From a bacterium D16-36 (lineage in GTDB: Bacteria; Bacillota; Clostridia; Lachnospirales; Lachnospiraceae), in the NCBI GenBank assembly GCA_003611745.1, contig RAYF01000030.1, positions 1 to 64,000 of the forward strand: DNA of 64,000 nt, in the 5' to 3' direction. The position numbers were made by a program, and so were the translations under genes. Below the pieces are notes generated by a model that saw nothing but the letters and a program-made list of their open reading frames with translations, was not told where the DNA came from and made no database searches. Below, in pieces: positions 9,045 to 16,373 of the stretch (the first letter of the stretch is position 1; each line of letters starts with the position of its first letter).

Positions 9045-10034
9045 TTATCCTTTTTGACAAAAATCAGAAATATTTAATATTTCCTGCGGAATATATTCTT
9101 CCTTTTCCAGAATCTCCTTCATTTTTCTATTCTGTTCCTCAGAAAAATAAGAGAAAAAACTGCCCGATATATTCCTATTCTGCTTTTCTTTGGTCTTTGG
9201 CAGCTCCCCCGCCCTGCCTGCCTTTCTGAACATCATAAGGTAAGCAGGCAGAAACGGCTGTATTTCCCAGCGCCCATGAAATAACTGCGCAAAATTTTCG
9301 TAAATTCCAATCCCCTCATAATCCAGATCCCCAAAATAATAAATGCTGTTACCACATTCCGTCATATACGGCTCCACACAAAAATTGAAATCCTCAAAAG
9401 ACCGGAAAATTCTTTTACCCCCTCCATAAATAAGCGTACTGATATCCTCGCCAAATATCCTGCCCTTCCCCTCCAGCAAATGGCGCCTCATACTGTAAAA
9501 AGTATCTTTATTCTCCAAAATTAAAAGGTTCTGCGGCGTCTTTCTCGTATGGGAATAATACGCCAACGGCTCCGATGTACCGTATATATTCAAATCACCT
9601 GTATTTAACCCACACCGTTTTAAGACAGCCTTTCCCTGCTCCACCAAAAACTTTTCCCTATTCCATATCTCAAAACTCCGCTCATTTACCGACTCCGGAT
9701 AAGACAGCATATCCTGCCCCATCCGCAGATACTGATCCAATTTTAAAACAAATTCCCTGTCCTTCACATAACATTCCAAATGAGATAAATAGTAGTCAAC
9801 AGAAATCATCGGGTGAAGCTGGTATTTCAGCTCTTCTTCCAACATACTGTAGTCTTTTTTCTGTTCAATTATCCAATAGGAACGGCATAAAGCCGGCTTT
9901 TTCCCATTCCCGCCGGCTGACTGGACCGGCTTAATCCTGCCCTGCCCAACCAGATTCTGTATATACTGGTACTGCTGTTCGTAGGATTCATCCAAATGAG
10001 GCTTTAAGAGTTCCTCCAGAGAAATACGCTTCAT
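9045..10034 (-). CDS. jetD: Wadjet system Toprim nuclease JetD
   Basis: This 329-residue protein is the nuclease of the Wadjet system, which cuts DNA after loop extrusion identifies a small circle. The N-terminal half (residues 1-150) is helical and likely a DNA-binding or arm region. The C-terminal half is a Toprim fold, with the catalytic Glu at LILENK (E174) and the paired aspartates at FGDLDYEG (D236, D238). Toprim domains of topoisomerase VI and JetD use this same arrangement to bind Mg2+. The start is the ATG at 10034, fixed by AGGAGG 8 nt upstream; a start six codons earlier would lie over that site. It is the first gene of the operon, directly behind a consensus promoter. All catalytic residues visible are intact. 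Confidence 0.9.
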   Translation of the reverse strand: MKRISLEELLKPHLDESYEQQYQYIQNLVGQGRIKPVQSAGGNGKKPALCRSYWIIEQKKDYSMLEEELKYQLHPMISVDYYLSHLECYVKDREFVLKLDQYLRMGQDMLSYPESVNERSFEIWNREKFLVEQGKAVLKRCGLNTGDLNIYGTSEPLAYYSHTRKTPQNLLILENKDTFYSMRRHLLEGKGRIFGEDISTLIYGGGKRIFRSFEDFNFCVEPYMTECGNSIYYFGDLDYEGIGIYENFAQLFHGRWEIQPFLPAYLMMFRKAGRAGELPKTKEKQNRNISGSFFSYFSEEQNRKMKEILEKEEYIPQEILNISDFCQKG

Positions 10035-10058
10035 CACCAAAACCTCCTGCACAATCCT

Positions 10059-10087
10059 ATGATATCATATGTAACATAGAATGTCAA
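10059..10087 (-). promoter_or_regulatory. Promoter and palindromic operator candidate of the Wadjet operon
   Basis: On the minus strand, TTGACA (10082-10087), 17 nt and TATCAT (10059-10064) form a strong housekeeping promoter ending about 25 nt before the jetD start. The -10 lies inside a perfect 12-nt palindrome, TATGATATCATA (10058-10069). This could be an operator, although part of the symmetry may be chance from the -10 sequence itself. Confidence 0.8.
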
Positions 10088-10326
10088 CACATAATCTGCC
10101 TGAATTTTCCATAATAAAATCGCCCATATTTTCTTTTTTGCAAATCTATGATAAAATAGGGACAAAGCATTTTGCACAAAAAATACTTAGGATCTGTAGG
10201 AAGATAACCAATGCAACGCGCAGTGTATTTCTTCGAGGCTTTTTGACATGCACAATTGAAGAAAAAGACAAGTCAAAATGCGCCAGTTATTTTTTACAGA
10301 TCCTTATATTCAGGAGGGTAATAATA

Positions 10327-11850
10327 ATGGCAGGATACAGGGAAACTACTAAAAACTCTGATAATACAGCTTATCTGGAGGAGGAGCTTATTCGTATCAA
10401 CCGTCTGGCATTGATTGTTGTGTCTGTTATCTCCGTTTTTCTTTTCGGCGGATATTTAAAAGATGCGGCTGATGGCAATATAACATGGGGATTTGCGATA
10501 TTAGTTGCATCAATATCTGCCGCCGCTTGCATTGCAAATAATATTATTTTCTTTATGAACAAAAAAAGCAGCGTCCTTAAGCATACAATCGTTATAGAAT
10601 ACGCAGTACTGTACTTAGTAACCATGCTTGGCGCAAAGAATGACCTGGTTTTTGTCATCGCAATTCCATTAGTTGGGGTTATAATGCTGTATTTTGATTT
10701 GAGGTTTATAGTGTCGACAAGCATAAGTGTATTTATAATCAACATCATTTATGTGATTTTCCGTTTTTCTAAAGGTACAATGCCTTCAGGGCTTCCGATA
10801 AATCTTTCCACTTTGTTGCTGCAGATTGCGGGTGTCACAGTATACTTACTGGCAATGTGCCAGGTGACGAGAATTTCCAACCAGATCAATGCAAGGAAAC
10901 TGGAACAGATTGCGGAGCAGAAGGGGCACAGCGAGAAGCTTCTCAGCGATGTCCTTGAAATCGCATCGGTTATCAAAGAGAACTCTGTTTCAGCAAGTGA
11001 AAAAATTTCAAGCTTAAGAGATGCGACGGAAAAAACATCTGATTCTCTGGGGGAAATTTCACAGGGAAATACATTAAATGCAGAGAGCATCGAAAAGCAG
11101 ACAATGATGACAGGCAACATCCAGAATATGATTACAAATACGAAAAATATATCCGATGAAATGGTCCAAAGTGCACAAAACAGCCTTGAGGCTGTAAAAG
11201 AAGGGCAGCAGTCCATGAAAAAGCTGCTTGAGCAGGCAGACTTTATCGAGCAGTCAAACCATCAGGTGAGCGAGCGCATGCAGATGCTGTCTAAAAACGC
11301 TAAAAAGGTTGGAAGCATTACGGAGGAAATATTTTCTATTTCCAGCCAGACAAATATGCTTGCCCTGAATGCATCCATAGAGAGCGCAAGGGCAGGCGAG
11401 GCCGGACGCGGCTTTGCAGTCGTAGCAGACCAGATACGCGTGCTTGCAGAGCAGACAAGGAACCTGACAGAAAATATCAGGAATATTGTTGGGGAATTGG
11501 AAGGAAATACTGACGAGACACTGGAGAGCGTTTCACAGGTACTCGATGCTTCAGCGGAGGAAAAGAAAAATATCGGCATTGTCGGCGAGAATTTTTCAGA
11601 TATACATACTGTTGTAACGAAACTGGGGGATAATGTAAAAATGATTGGGGATAGCATTGATGAAATTTATTCTGCAAATAACCAGATTGTCGACAGTATC
11701 AGCCAGATATCAGCGGTAAGCGAGGAGGTTGCTGCAAGCACCTTGGAGGCTAATGACATTGGCAGCACAAGCAGTGAAGAAGCCGGGCAGGCAGTAGAGC
11801 TGATGGAAAAACTACTCCATGTGGCACAGAGGCTGGACAATTATCTGTAA
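10327..11850 (+). CDS. Methyl-accepting chemotaxis protein with multi-TM N-terminus
   Basis: This 507-residue chemoreceptor has an N-terminal block of about six hydrophobic helices (residues 25-185) and no large extracellular sensor domain. A cytoplasmic signalling coiled coil follows. The conserved hairpin tip is [20 protein letters not shown]...[16 protein letters not shown], where CheA and CheW normally dock. Such membrane-embedded receptors may sense energy state or hydrophobic ligands; the ligand cannot be read from sequence. The start is the ATG at 10327, with AGGAGGG 8 nt upstream; the open frame extends further upstream without support. It is divergent from the Wadjet operon and has the same overall design as the receptor at 16374-17852. 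There is no C-terminal CheR-tethering pentapeptide. Confidence 0.9.
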   Translation: MAGYRETTKNSDNTAYLEEELIRINRLALIVVSVISVFLFGGYLKDAADGNITWGFAILVASISAAACIANNIIFFMNKKSSVLKHTIVIEYAVLYLVTMLGAKNDLVFVIAIPLVGVIMLYFDLRFIVSTSISVFIINIIYVIFRFSKGTMPSGLPINLSTLLLQIAGVTVYLLAMCQVTRISNQINARKLEQIAEQKGHSEKLLSDVLEIASVIKENSVSASEKISSLRDATEKTSDSLGEISQGNTLNAESIEKQTMMTGNIQNMITNTKNISDEMVQSAQNSLEAVKEGQQSMKKLLEQADFIEQSNHQVSERMQMLSKNAKKVGSITEEIFSISSQTNMLALNASIESARAGEAGRGFAVVADQIRVLAEQTRNLTENIRNIVGELEGNTDETLESVSQVLDASAEEKKNIGIVGENFSDIHTVVTKLGDNVKMIGDSIDEIYSANNQIVDSISQISAVSEEVAASTLEANDIGSTSSEEAGQAVELMEKLLHVAQRLDNYL

Positions 11851-11869
11851 GCTGCAATTATCTCATTGT

Positions 11870-11954
11870 CAGGGCGTGTTTGAAAATCATTACCCATATT
11901 GTATCCCATGCTAAGGAATACATCTGCGGAAAAGCATTTTTCAAACACACCCTG
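11870..11954. repeat. GAGCGTGTTTGA-family palindromic repeat (terminator-like)
   Basis: CAGGGCGTGTTTGAAAA (11870-11886) and its near-complement TTTTTCAAACACACCCTG (11937-11954) flank about 50 nt. The element lies between the convergent chemoreceptor and acyltransferase genes and can act as a two-way terminator. The acyltransferase stop codon (TGA of GTGTTTGA) lies inside the right arm. Related copies are at 22083-22120 and 37957-38116. Confidence 0.75.
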
Positions 11955-12990
11955 ATATCTTTCTCAAAACCGGAACCTTCCGGCACAGATGATATGCCAG
12001 AATTGTCAGGCAGAAACTCCCCATGCAGATGCCGATAACCTGCAGCGCCAGAACATCGCACACTTTTACCAGATAATATGCAGCTGCCACAAGAACAGAC
12101 TGATGCAAAATATAAATTGGATAGGAAGCCTTGTTGAAATATTTCGTGAATTTAGTCTGGCTATTCAAAAACCTTCTTCCAAGAACCAGCAGAAATAAAA
12201 CAGAAACCCACCCGATGAAATTAACCCACAGGTCACCATAATAAGATAAATAATAATACATTAAAACTAATGCTACAGTTCCTGCAATATACAGCGCTGC
12301 CATCCATGCCAGCTTTTCTTCCATCTTGTCAAGGATGTTTTCATTGCTTAACACGTAATAGCCAAGCAGATAAAGCATAAAATCTTTCCCAAGGCTAAAA
12401 CCCCCAAAATTTCCCAGATAATACATAAGCCATAAGGGAAGAAACAGGAAAATAACACCGCAGGCAGGCATTTTTACCACAATGTCCTGCACCTTCCCGT
12501 ACGGCAGATACCGGAAAATTATTAAAGAAACCATGGAAATTACCAAAAGAAATAAGATAAACCAAAGATGCCCCGGCGTAAAAGCTCCGTCATATCCAGT
12601 TAAGTCAGTAATATGCGTAAAAAAATACTTCCAGTTTTCCAAAATGCCGCCCTCATAATGACAGAAAAACTTCCTCGCATATAGTGTCTGAACCGGCACA
12701 AGAAGAACCATGCCGCAGGCAAAAGGAACAAGCAGCTTCCAAATCCGTTGCACTACAAATTCTTTAACTGTCCTCCTATCAAGCGCATAGCGCGCACTCA
12801 TCCCCGCCAATACAAAGAGCATTGGCATAAACCAGGGATTCACCAGCACAATCAGCGTACTGAGTATCCTGTTTTCACCCAGCCAGATATAAAAACCGGA
12901 ACCAAAGTCATTCCAAACCATAAAAGTATGTACGGGAAAAAGCAGCAGAATCGTCAGACTCCGGATATTATCAATATAGTGCTGTCTCAT
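11941..12990 (-). CDS. Membrane acyltransferase, acyltransferase-3 family
   Basis: This 349-residue integral membrane protein has about ten hydrophobic segments and the N-terminal pattern YIDNIRSLTILLLFPVHTFM, typical of acyltransferase-3 proteins such as OpgC, OatA-like O-acetyltransferases and related enzymes. The conserved His in LLFPVHTF is the likely catalytic residue; another sits in ILHQSVLV. Family members transfer acetyl or succinyl groups to cell-surface carbohydrates, but the acceptor here is unknown. It stands alone, with no sugar genes next to it. Its last residues (SGCV) and stop codon are encoded by a repeat arm (11937-11954), so the C-terminus has been shaped by repeat insertion. 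Start at 12990 (ATG), preceded by GGGGAGGGATGGC. Confidence 0.85.
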   Translation of the reverse strand: MRQHYIDNIRSLTILLLFPVHTFMVWNDFGSGFYIWLGENRILSTLIVLVNPWFMPMLFVLAGMSARYALDRRTVKEFVVQRIWKLLVPFACGMVLLVPVQTLYARKFFCHYEGGILENWKYFFTHITDLTGYDGAFTPGHLWFILFLLVISMVSLIIFRYLPYGKVQDIVVKMPACGVIFLFLPLWLMYYLGNFGGFSLGKDFMLYLLGYYVLSNENILDKMEEKLAWMAALYIAGTVALVLMYYYLSYYGDLWVNFIGWVSVLFLLVLGRRFLNSQTKFTKYFNKASYPIYILHQSVLVAAAYYLVKVCDVLALQVIGICMGSFCLTILAYHLCRKVPVLRKISGCV

Positions 12991-13037
12991 GCCATCCCTC
13001 CCCTGTACATAAACTACAAATACACTCCAGTAAACGT

Positions 13038-13097
13038 AAGGCTATCTCAAATGAGTTATCCTAGGAACTGTTAGTAATTATTTTGAAATAGTCCCTT
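13038..13097. repeat. Palindromic repeat at the end of the LURP-one-related gene
   Basis: AAGGCTATCTCAAAT (13038-13052) is an imperfect inverted repeat of ATTTTGAAATAGTCCCTT, which runs into the stop codon of the gene ending at 13096. The spacer TTATCCTAGGAACTGTTAG is partly self-complementary. It probably terminates that gene. A related string (GAACTGTTAGGAATTGTAGG) occurs at 23321-23341, just after dus. Confidence 0.5.
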
Positions 13098-13569
13098 AAC
13101 TGCCTTTCGTACAATTAGCTGCATCAATGGCAATGACAAGAAGCAGCCCCATCAATTCATCTGACGGATTTGGAATATCAATCACATAAGTGTCACCCCA
13201 GTGAAGCCACTCCTTTGTTATGTGGATTACTGCACTGCAGCCGGAATACACATCATAATCCCATCCGAGGAAATCCCCCTCCACCCGCCATCCATTAAAA
13301 TCAACTTCATATTTTGGCTTAAATAGGGAAAACCTCTGCTCAATCATTCCCTGCTGCACCCCATTCACCTCAATCTCAAAAACAGGAAGGAACGTTAATA
13401 ACTTCTCCTTAATCAGCCCTACCTCCCTGTCCATCTGGTCATATACATGCAGCCTGTGCCCCAATGATAAAAATTCTGCCTTTACGAAATACTTTGCATT
13501 GCCGTCCTCATCATATACATCATATGTATCACTCCATGAAAATACCCTCTGCTTAATAAGTAATCTCAT
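13096..13569 (-). CDS. LURP-one-related (tubby-like) protein
   Basis: This 157-residue soluble protein is built of beta-strands with conserved aromatic positions: LIKQRVFSWSDTYDVYDEDG at the start, then LGHRLHVYDQ, VGLIKEKLL, and VEGDFLGWDYDVYSG. This pattern is that of the LURP-one-related family (tubby-like fold; YxjI in Bacillus). The bacterial members have no established function; the fold suggests lipid or membrane binding. Length is normal for the family. The start ATG at 13569 follows GGGAGGGGTATT. It is monocistronic, ending in a palindromic repeat. The assignment is from remembered family pattern and would be confirmed by a profile search. Confidence 0.75.
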   Translation of the reverse strand: MRLLIKQRVFSWSDTYDVYDEDGNAKYFVKAEFLSLGHRLHVYDQMDREVGLIKEKLLTFLPVFEIEVNGVQQGMIEQRFSLFKPKYEVDFNGWRVEGDFLGWDYDVYSGCSAVIHITKEWLHWGDTYVIDIPNPSDELMGLLLVIAIDAANCTKGS

Positions 13570-13730
13570 AATACCCCTCCCTCATCTATATGATTTTAAA
13601 ATATTTTTGTATGTTTTTCGAATTCTTCAATCCACCTATTTCTCATATTATTTCTATTACCATGAAACTTCTAAAAATTTCAAAAACAAAATATAAGCAG
13701 TGATAATTCAGTGGAGATAGACAGCAGACA

Positions 13731-14208
13731 TTATACTGGTTGCAATTCCTTTTCCAACTCAAGCACCTGTTCCAGAGTGAGTCCGGAATACATTGCAACT
13801 TTTTCCAATGGCAAATCTCCATCTTCTATCATTCTCATTGCTGAATCTATCTTTTCCTGCTCAATACCCTGCTCATATTTCTCCTGATAATTCATCTGCA
13901 AAGTCATATAATCCTTCTCCACTCCGTTCCGGTCCGTGCTAAGCGGACATCCCCCGGATGTCCAGCACCCTCCATTTCTCATTCTTTCTGACAGACTGTA
14001 CTTTTCCATCCTCTACATAGATATCCAAACGCACACTTTTTGCATCTGCTGAAATATCTATTGTTTCCTGTGACCTCGGATATTCGATGTGGGATATCTT
14101 AATACCAAGTATCCGTTCCAAAAAAGTTTTGCAAAACCTCGGATTTCTCATGATAACACTAAACATGAAATCATCTTTGATTTGCAATTCCTCAAAGGCT
14201 TTTTCCAT
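13731..14208 (-). pseudogene. Rpn/PD-(D/E)XK nuclease family transposase relic
   Basis: Two overlapping frames carry the two ends of a PDDEXK_2 (Rpn, 'recombination-promoting nuclease/putative transposase') protein. The N-terminal part reads KDDFMFSVIMRNPRFCKTFL, then VRLDIYVED with the nuclease Asp. The C-terminal part reads MNYQEKYEQGIEQEKIDSAM followed by a typical GLTLEQVLELEKEL tail. The middle (about 150-200 residues in intact members) is missing and the frames are shifted against each other, so it is a deletion relic. A good promoter (14235-14263) survives upstream. It sits among other broken genes (13731-15465). Confidence 0.8.
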
Positions 14209-14234
14209 AATGACACTCTTTTTTCTTTACCTTT

Positions 14235-14263
14235 ATTATAATATGTGTCTATAAGATTGACAA
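14235..14263 (-). promoter_or_regulatory. Promoter upstream of the Rpn relic
   Basis: On the minus strand, TTGTCA (14258-14263), 17 nt and TATAAT (14235-14240) form a good consensus promoter about 25 nt before the relic's ATG. It probably still drives a non-functional transcript. Confidence 0.7.
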
Positions 14264-14285
14264 CATCTGGAGATTGTTCTTCAAT

Positions 14286-14435
14286 TTAAATGGATTCTTC
14301 TATTGTTCCATTTTCCTCAACCTTATCAATTGCCAAATCTTCTTTTTTTATAATCTCTGAACTAACAAATTCTACAACATTCTTATTTTCCCCAAATTTT
14401 CTGTAATTTGTCAGCTTTAGTTTCTTCAAAAACAT
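14286..14435 (-). pseudogene. 49-codon stub of a RecF/OLD-like AAA ATPase
   Basis: A short frame of 49 codons starts with ATG at 14435, behind a clear GGGAGGAG ribosome binding site (about 14443-14450). The peptide begins MFLKKLKLTNYRKFGE, the typical first strand of RecF-, SMC- or OLD-type ATPases ('KLKIxNYRxF'). A Walker A motif would normally follow some 25-40 residues later, but the frame ends at TAA without one. I read it as the 5' end of a deleted ATPase gene, of a type frequent in defence islands. It may be translated as a harmless peptide. Confidence 0.55.
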
Positions 14436-14470
14436 ATTCTTCTCCTCCCGCTTATATCTTGCTTCATCAT

Positions 14471-14788
14471 TTATACTTTCAAAAATATTTTATCACTGCA
14501 TGCACTCTTACCTTCCTCTGTATATCCCATATACAACATAACAGGGCATTTCATCCTTAGAAAAGGATAGATATTCATGCATTTGTCGTGATTCTTTGCC
14601 CAGATCCCTTCTACCGCCGTGCTTCCTATATGACTGATTCTTTCAACCGGACAACGAGACAGTGCCTTTTTGAAAAAGAGTTCTATTTTTTCATAATTCT
14701 TATTCCACTTGTCATTATGTTCTATAAGGAATATAGGAAACAGCTCCCATAATTCCTCCAATGACATTTCTAATAATTTTTTTGCCAT
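14471..14788 (-). pseudogene. Truncated duplicate of the GrpB-family gene
   Basis: The first 65 residues (MAKKLLEMSLEELWELFPIF ... HIGSTAVEGIWAK) are nearly identical to those of the intact GrpB-family protein at 15611-16177. The remaining 40 residues are unrelated, so the gene lost its C-terminal two thirds. It belongs to a tandem duplication (copy A 14594-15465, copy B 15983-16584). The kept part contains the GST motif of the nucleotidyltransferase-like fold but lacks the metal-binding aspartates that follow, so it is unlikely to be active. Confidence 0.8.
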
Positions 14789-14871
14789 AATTCACAACCA
14801 TCTCTTTGAAGCATAAAATCAGAGCGTAAGCTATATAATAGACTTGCGCCCCGATAATGCTTACTATTTAA

Positions 14872-15063
14872 TTATCCATTAATTCTGTCTATTTCAGTAA
14901 CATTTACGCTAGCTGCTGCAAGTATTACTTTCAATTCTGCATATCTTTTATGCATCATATTATAAGTATCTATATCACCATGCTCTTTTGCTGATATCAT
15001 CCAGTCTTGCAGTCTTGAAAATTCAACAACAGAATCTTTTACAATATCCGATAAACTGGGCAT
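14872..15063 (-). CDS. Small conserved-type hypothetical protein, 63 aa
   Basis: This 63-residue helical protein starts MPSLSDIVKDSVVEFSRLQD and ends EIDRING. The ATG at 15063 has an excellent AGGAGGTGAG ribosome binding site 1-8 nt upstream, and a good promoter and a long leader hairpin precede it. I do not recognise a characterised family. The regular helix pattern (a short helix, a 'DTYNMMHKRYAELKVIL' helix and a short tail) suggests a small folded or coiled-coil protein. It lies in a 270-bp block present in copy A of the local duplication but absent from copy B, so it was inserted after, or lost from one copy since, the duplication. Confidence 0.6.
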   Translation of the reverse strand: MPSLSDIVKDSVVEFSRLQDWMISAKEHGDIDTYNMMHKRYAELKVILAAASVNVTEIDRING

Positions 15064-15082
15064 TATCTCACCTCCTATATTA

Positions 15083-15130
15083 TATTACTACGACGGTTAA
15101 ATGTAGACAAATTTTACCGCCGTAGTAATA
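15083..15130 (-). promoter_or_regulatory. ATTACTACG leader hairpin upstream of the 63-aa gene
   Basis: TATTACTACG(A)CGGT and ACCG(C)CGTAGTAATA form a stem of about 14 bp with a loop of about 20 nt. It lies between the promoter and the ribosome binding site of the 63-aa gene. There is no T-run after it, so it is not a standard terminator. A related hairpin with ATTACTTCG arms lies in the leader of the lipid kinase gene (25281-25321). Confidence 0.6.
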
Positions 15131-15153
15131 GATATGTTTAGTTTATTATTTAA

Positions 15154-15182
15154 ATTATACCATAATCAGGGAATAAAGTCTA
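15154..15182 (-). promoter_or_regulatory. Promoter of the 63-aa gene (copy A)
   Basis: TAGACT (15177-15182), 17 nt and TATAAT (15154-15159) on the minus strand. The same promoter occurs in copy B (16272-16300), where it drives the intact grpB-like gene. Confidence 0.7.
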
Positions 15183-15194
15183 TTACAATTTTGT

Positions 15195-15240
15195 AACGCA
15201 ACAGGGGGCATACCCCATAACCTGATACGCCCCCTGACTG
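15195..15240 (-). terminator. GGGGGC hairpin, copy A
   Basis: AGGGGGCGTATC and GGGTATGCCCCCT (read on the minus strand) form a 12-bp G/C-rich stem with two G-U pairs. It follows the mcp fragment and is a copy of the hairpin downstream of the intact chemoreceptor (16318-16360). A T-run is lacking, so termination efficiency is uncertain. Confidence 0.5.
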
Positions 15241-15258
15241 ATACACATACGCTCATTA

Positions 15259-15465
15259 TGCTTTTACTTCTGTATTTTCGTTCAGTACACTGGAAAGCTT
15301 TTCCATACCACCCTGTACATTTTCCATAGACTTTAGGATACTCTCTACACCAGTTTCCATTTTTCTGTAGATGCGCTGATTTCTGCTGTACTCTCTACGG
15401 AATGCTGTGAAATCTCCTCCACGCGCTCCATGGCTTCTGTCAAATGACCCTTAATGTCAACGATA
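15259..15465 (-). pseudogene. 3' fragment of a chemoreceptor gene (duplicate)
   Basis: This matches the last 70 or so codons of the chemoreceptor at 16374-17852 (NTEVKA-like C-terminus, [20 protein letters not shown] region). A one-base deletion near 15360 breaks the frame, and similarity stops abruptly at 15465. It has no start and is a duplication remnant. Confidence 0.8.
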
Positions 15466-15610
15466 CATAAATTTCCAAGCATATATTTTTCAACCTTTTA
15501 ATGTATTACTTGCCATTTTCATTCTTAGTGGAAAACAGAGGAAGTAACCAAGTAAAAGCCCCTCCCTACTGTTCCGTCCTAAAAGAGCCAATATAATACT
15601 TCAAGACCCA

Positions 15611-16177
15611 TCAGTACCTTCCTGCATATAATTTTCTCGCCTCAGCAGTCCATTTCTTAACAAATTCCGTCTTCGCATCCGTATATGCATCCCTGTTATG
15701 CTCAAATTGATTCCACAACTGCATTTTCAGCGCCTCGTATTCCTCCGCTGCCTCAAAATGGTCGTTCAGATAGTCCCTGAAATACAGTTCATCATTATCA
15801 CCAAAATACCGAAGATGCACATGGAATACTTTATCTGCAAATCCATCCTTCGTATATCCACAGTTAAAGGAAATCCGTCCCTCTTCCATTGACATCCGTA
15901 TAAAACCGTTCTCTTCCATAACCTTGGCAGTCTTCTCGATATCCGAATCTCTTGATACCTCAATCAGGACATCAACGATATCCTTTGCCCAGATCCCTTC
16001 TACCGCCGTGCTTCCTATATGGCTGATTCTTTCAACCGGACAACGAGACAGTACCTTTTTCAAAAAGAGTTCTATTTCTTTATAATTCTTATTCCACTTG
16101 TCATTATGTTCTACAAGGAATATAGGAAACAGCTCCCATAATTCCTCCAATGACATTTCTGATAATTCCTTTGCCAC
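15611..16177 (-). CDS. GrpB/UPF0157 family protein
   Basis: This 188-residue protein belongs to the GrpB (UPF0157) family of small nucleotidyltransferase-fold proteins. The core reads HIGSTAVEGIWAKDIVDVLIEV, matching the family's H-x-GSTAV-x-G...K-x-I-D-x-x-I pattern with both acidic metal ligands. The C-terminal part carries the DYLNDHFEAAEEYEALK and KTEFVKKW helices usual for the family. Proteins of this type are often annotated 'glutamate-rich protein GrpB' or dephospho-CoA kinase-associated, but their substrate is not established. Translation seems to start at GTG (16177) behind GGCGGTGA. The gene has its own promoter and lies next to a truncated duplicate (14471-14788). Confidence 0.85.
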   Translation of the reverse strand: MAKELSEMSLEELWELFPIFLVEHNDKWNKNYKEIELFLKKVLSRCPVERISHIGSTAVEGIWAKDIVDVLIEVSRDSDIEKTAKVMEENGFIRMSMEEGRISFNCGYTKDGFADKVFHVHLRYFGDNDELYFRDYLNDHFEAAEEYEALKMQLWNQFEHNRDAYTDAKTEFVKKWTAEARKLYAGRY

Positions 16178-16271
16178 AATTCACCGCCATCTCTCTGAAG
16201 CATAAAATCAGAGCGTAAGCTATATAATAGACTTGCGCCCCGATTATGTTTACTACTTAATTACTTTTTAA

Positions 16272-16300
16272 ATTATACCATAATCAGAGGATAAAGTCTA
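16272..16300 (-). promoter_or_regulatory. Promoter of the grpB-like gene
   Basis: TAGACT (16295-16300), 17 nt and TATAAT (16272-16277) on the minus strand, about 95 nt before the GTG start. Confidence 0.7.
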
Positions 16301-16317
16301 TTACAATTTTGTAACGC

Positions 16318-16360
16318 AACAGGGGGCATACCCCATAACCGGATACGCCCCCTGACTGAT
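16318..16360 (-). terminator. GGGGGC hairpin after the chemoreceptor gene
   Basis: A G/C-rich 12-bp stem (AGGGGGCGTATC / GGGTATGCCCCCT, minus strand) about 15 nt after the chemoreceptor stop codon. It probably ends or stabilises that transcript, but a clear T-run is absent. Confidence 0.55.
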
Positions 16361-16373
16361 ACACATACGCTTA

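Larger units (their letters stand above)
14594..15465. repeat. Tandem segmental duplication, copy A (grpB 5' to mcp 3')
   Basis: This segment repeats 15983-16584 with high identity: the 5' part of the grpB-like gene, its promoter region, the GGGGGC hairpin and the 3' end of the chemoreceptor gene, in the same order. Copy A has an extra block of about 270 bp (about 14872-15145) carrying a 63-codon gene and a palindromic leader, and its mcp part has a one-base deletion. Copy B is the functional one. Confidence 0.8.

Noticed and set aside
10371-11657. Long antisense frames opposite chemoreceptor genes (also around 16711-17040 and 53232-53750)
   Set aside because: Regular by-products of the repetitive coiled-coil coding pattern; no start signals.
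15470-15610. Possible small RNA gene between the mcp fragment and grpB
   Set aside because: No promoter, terminator or stable fold could be recognised; most likely decayed sequence.
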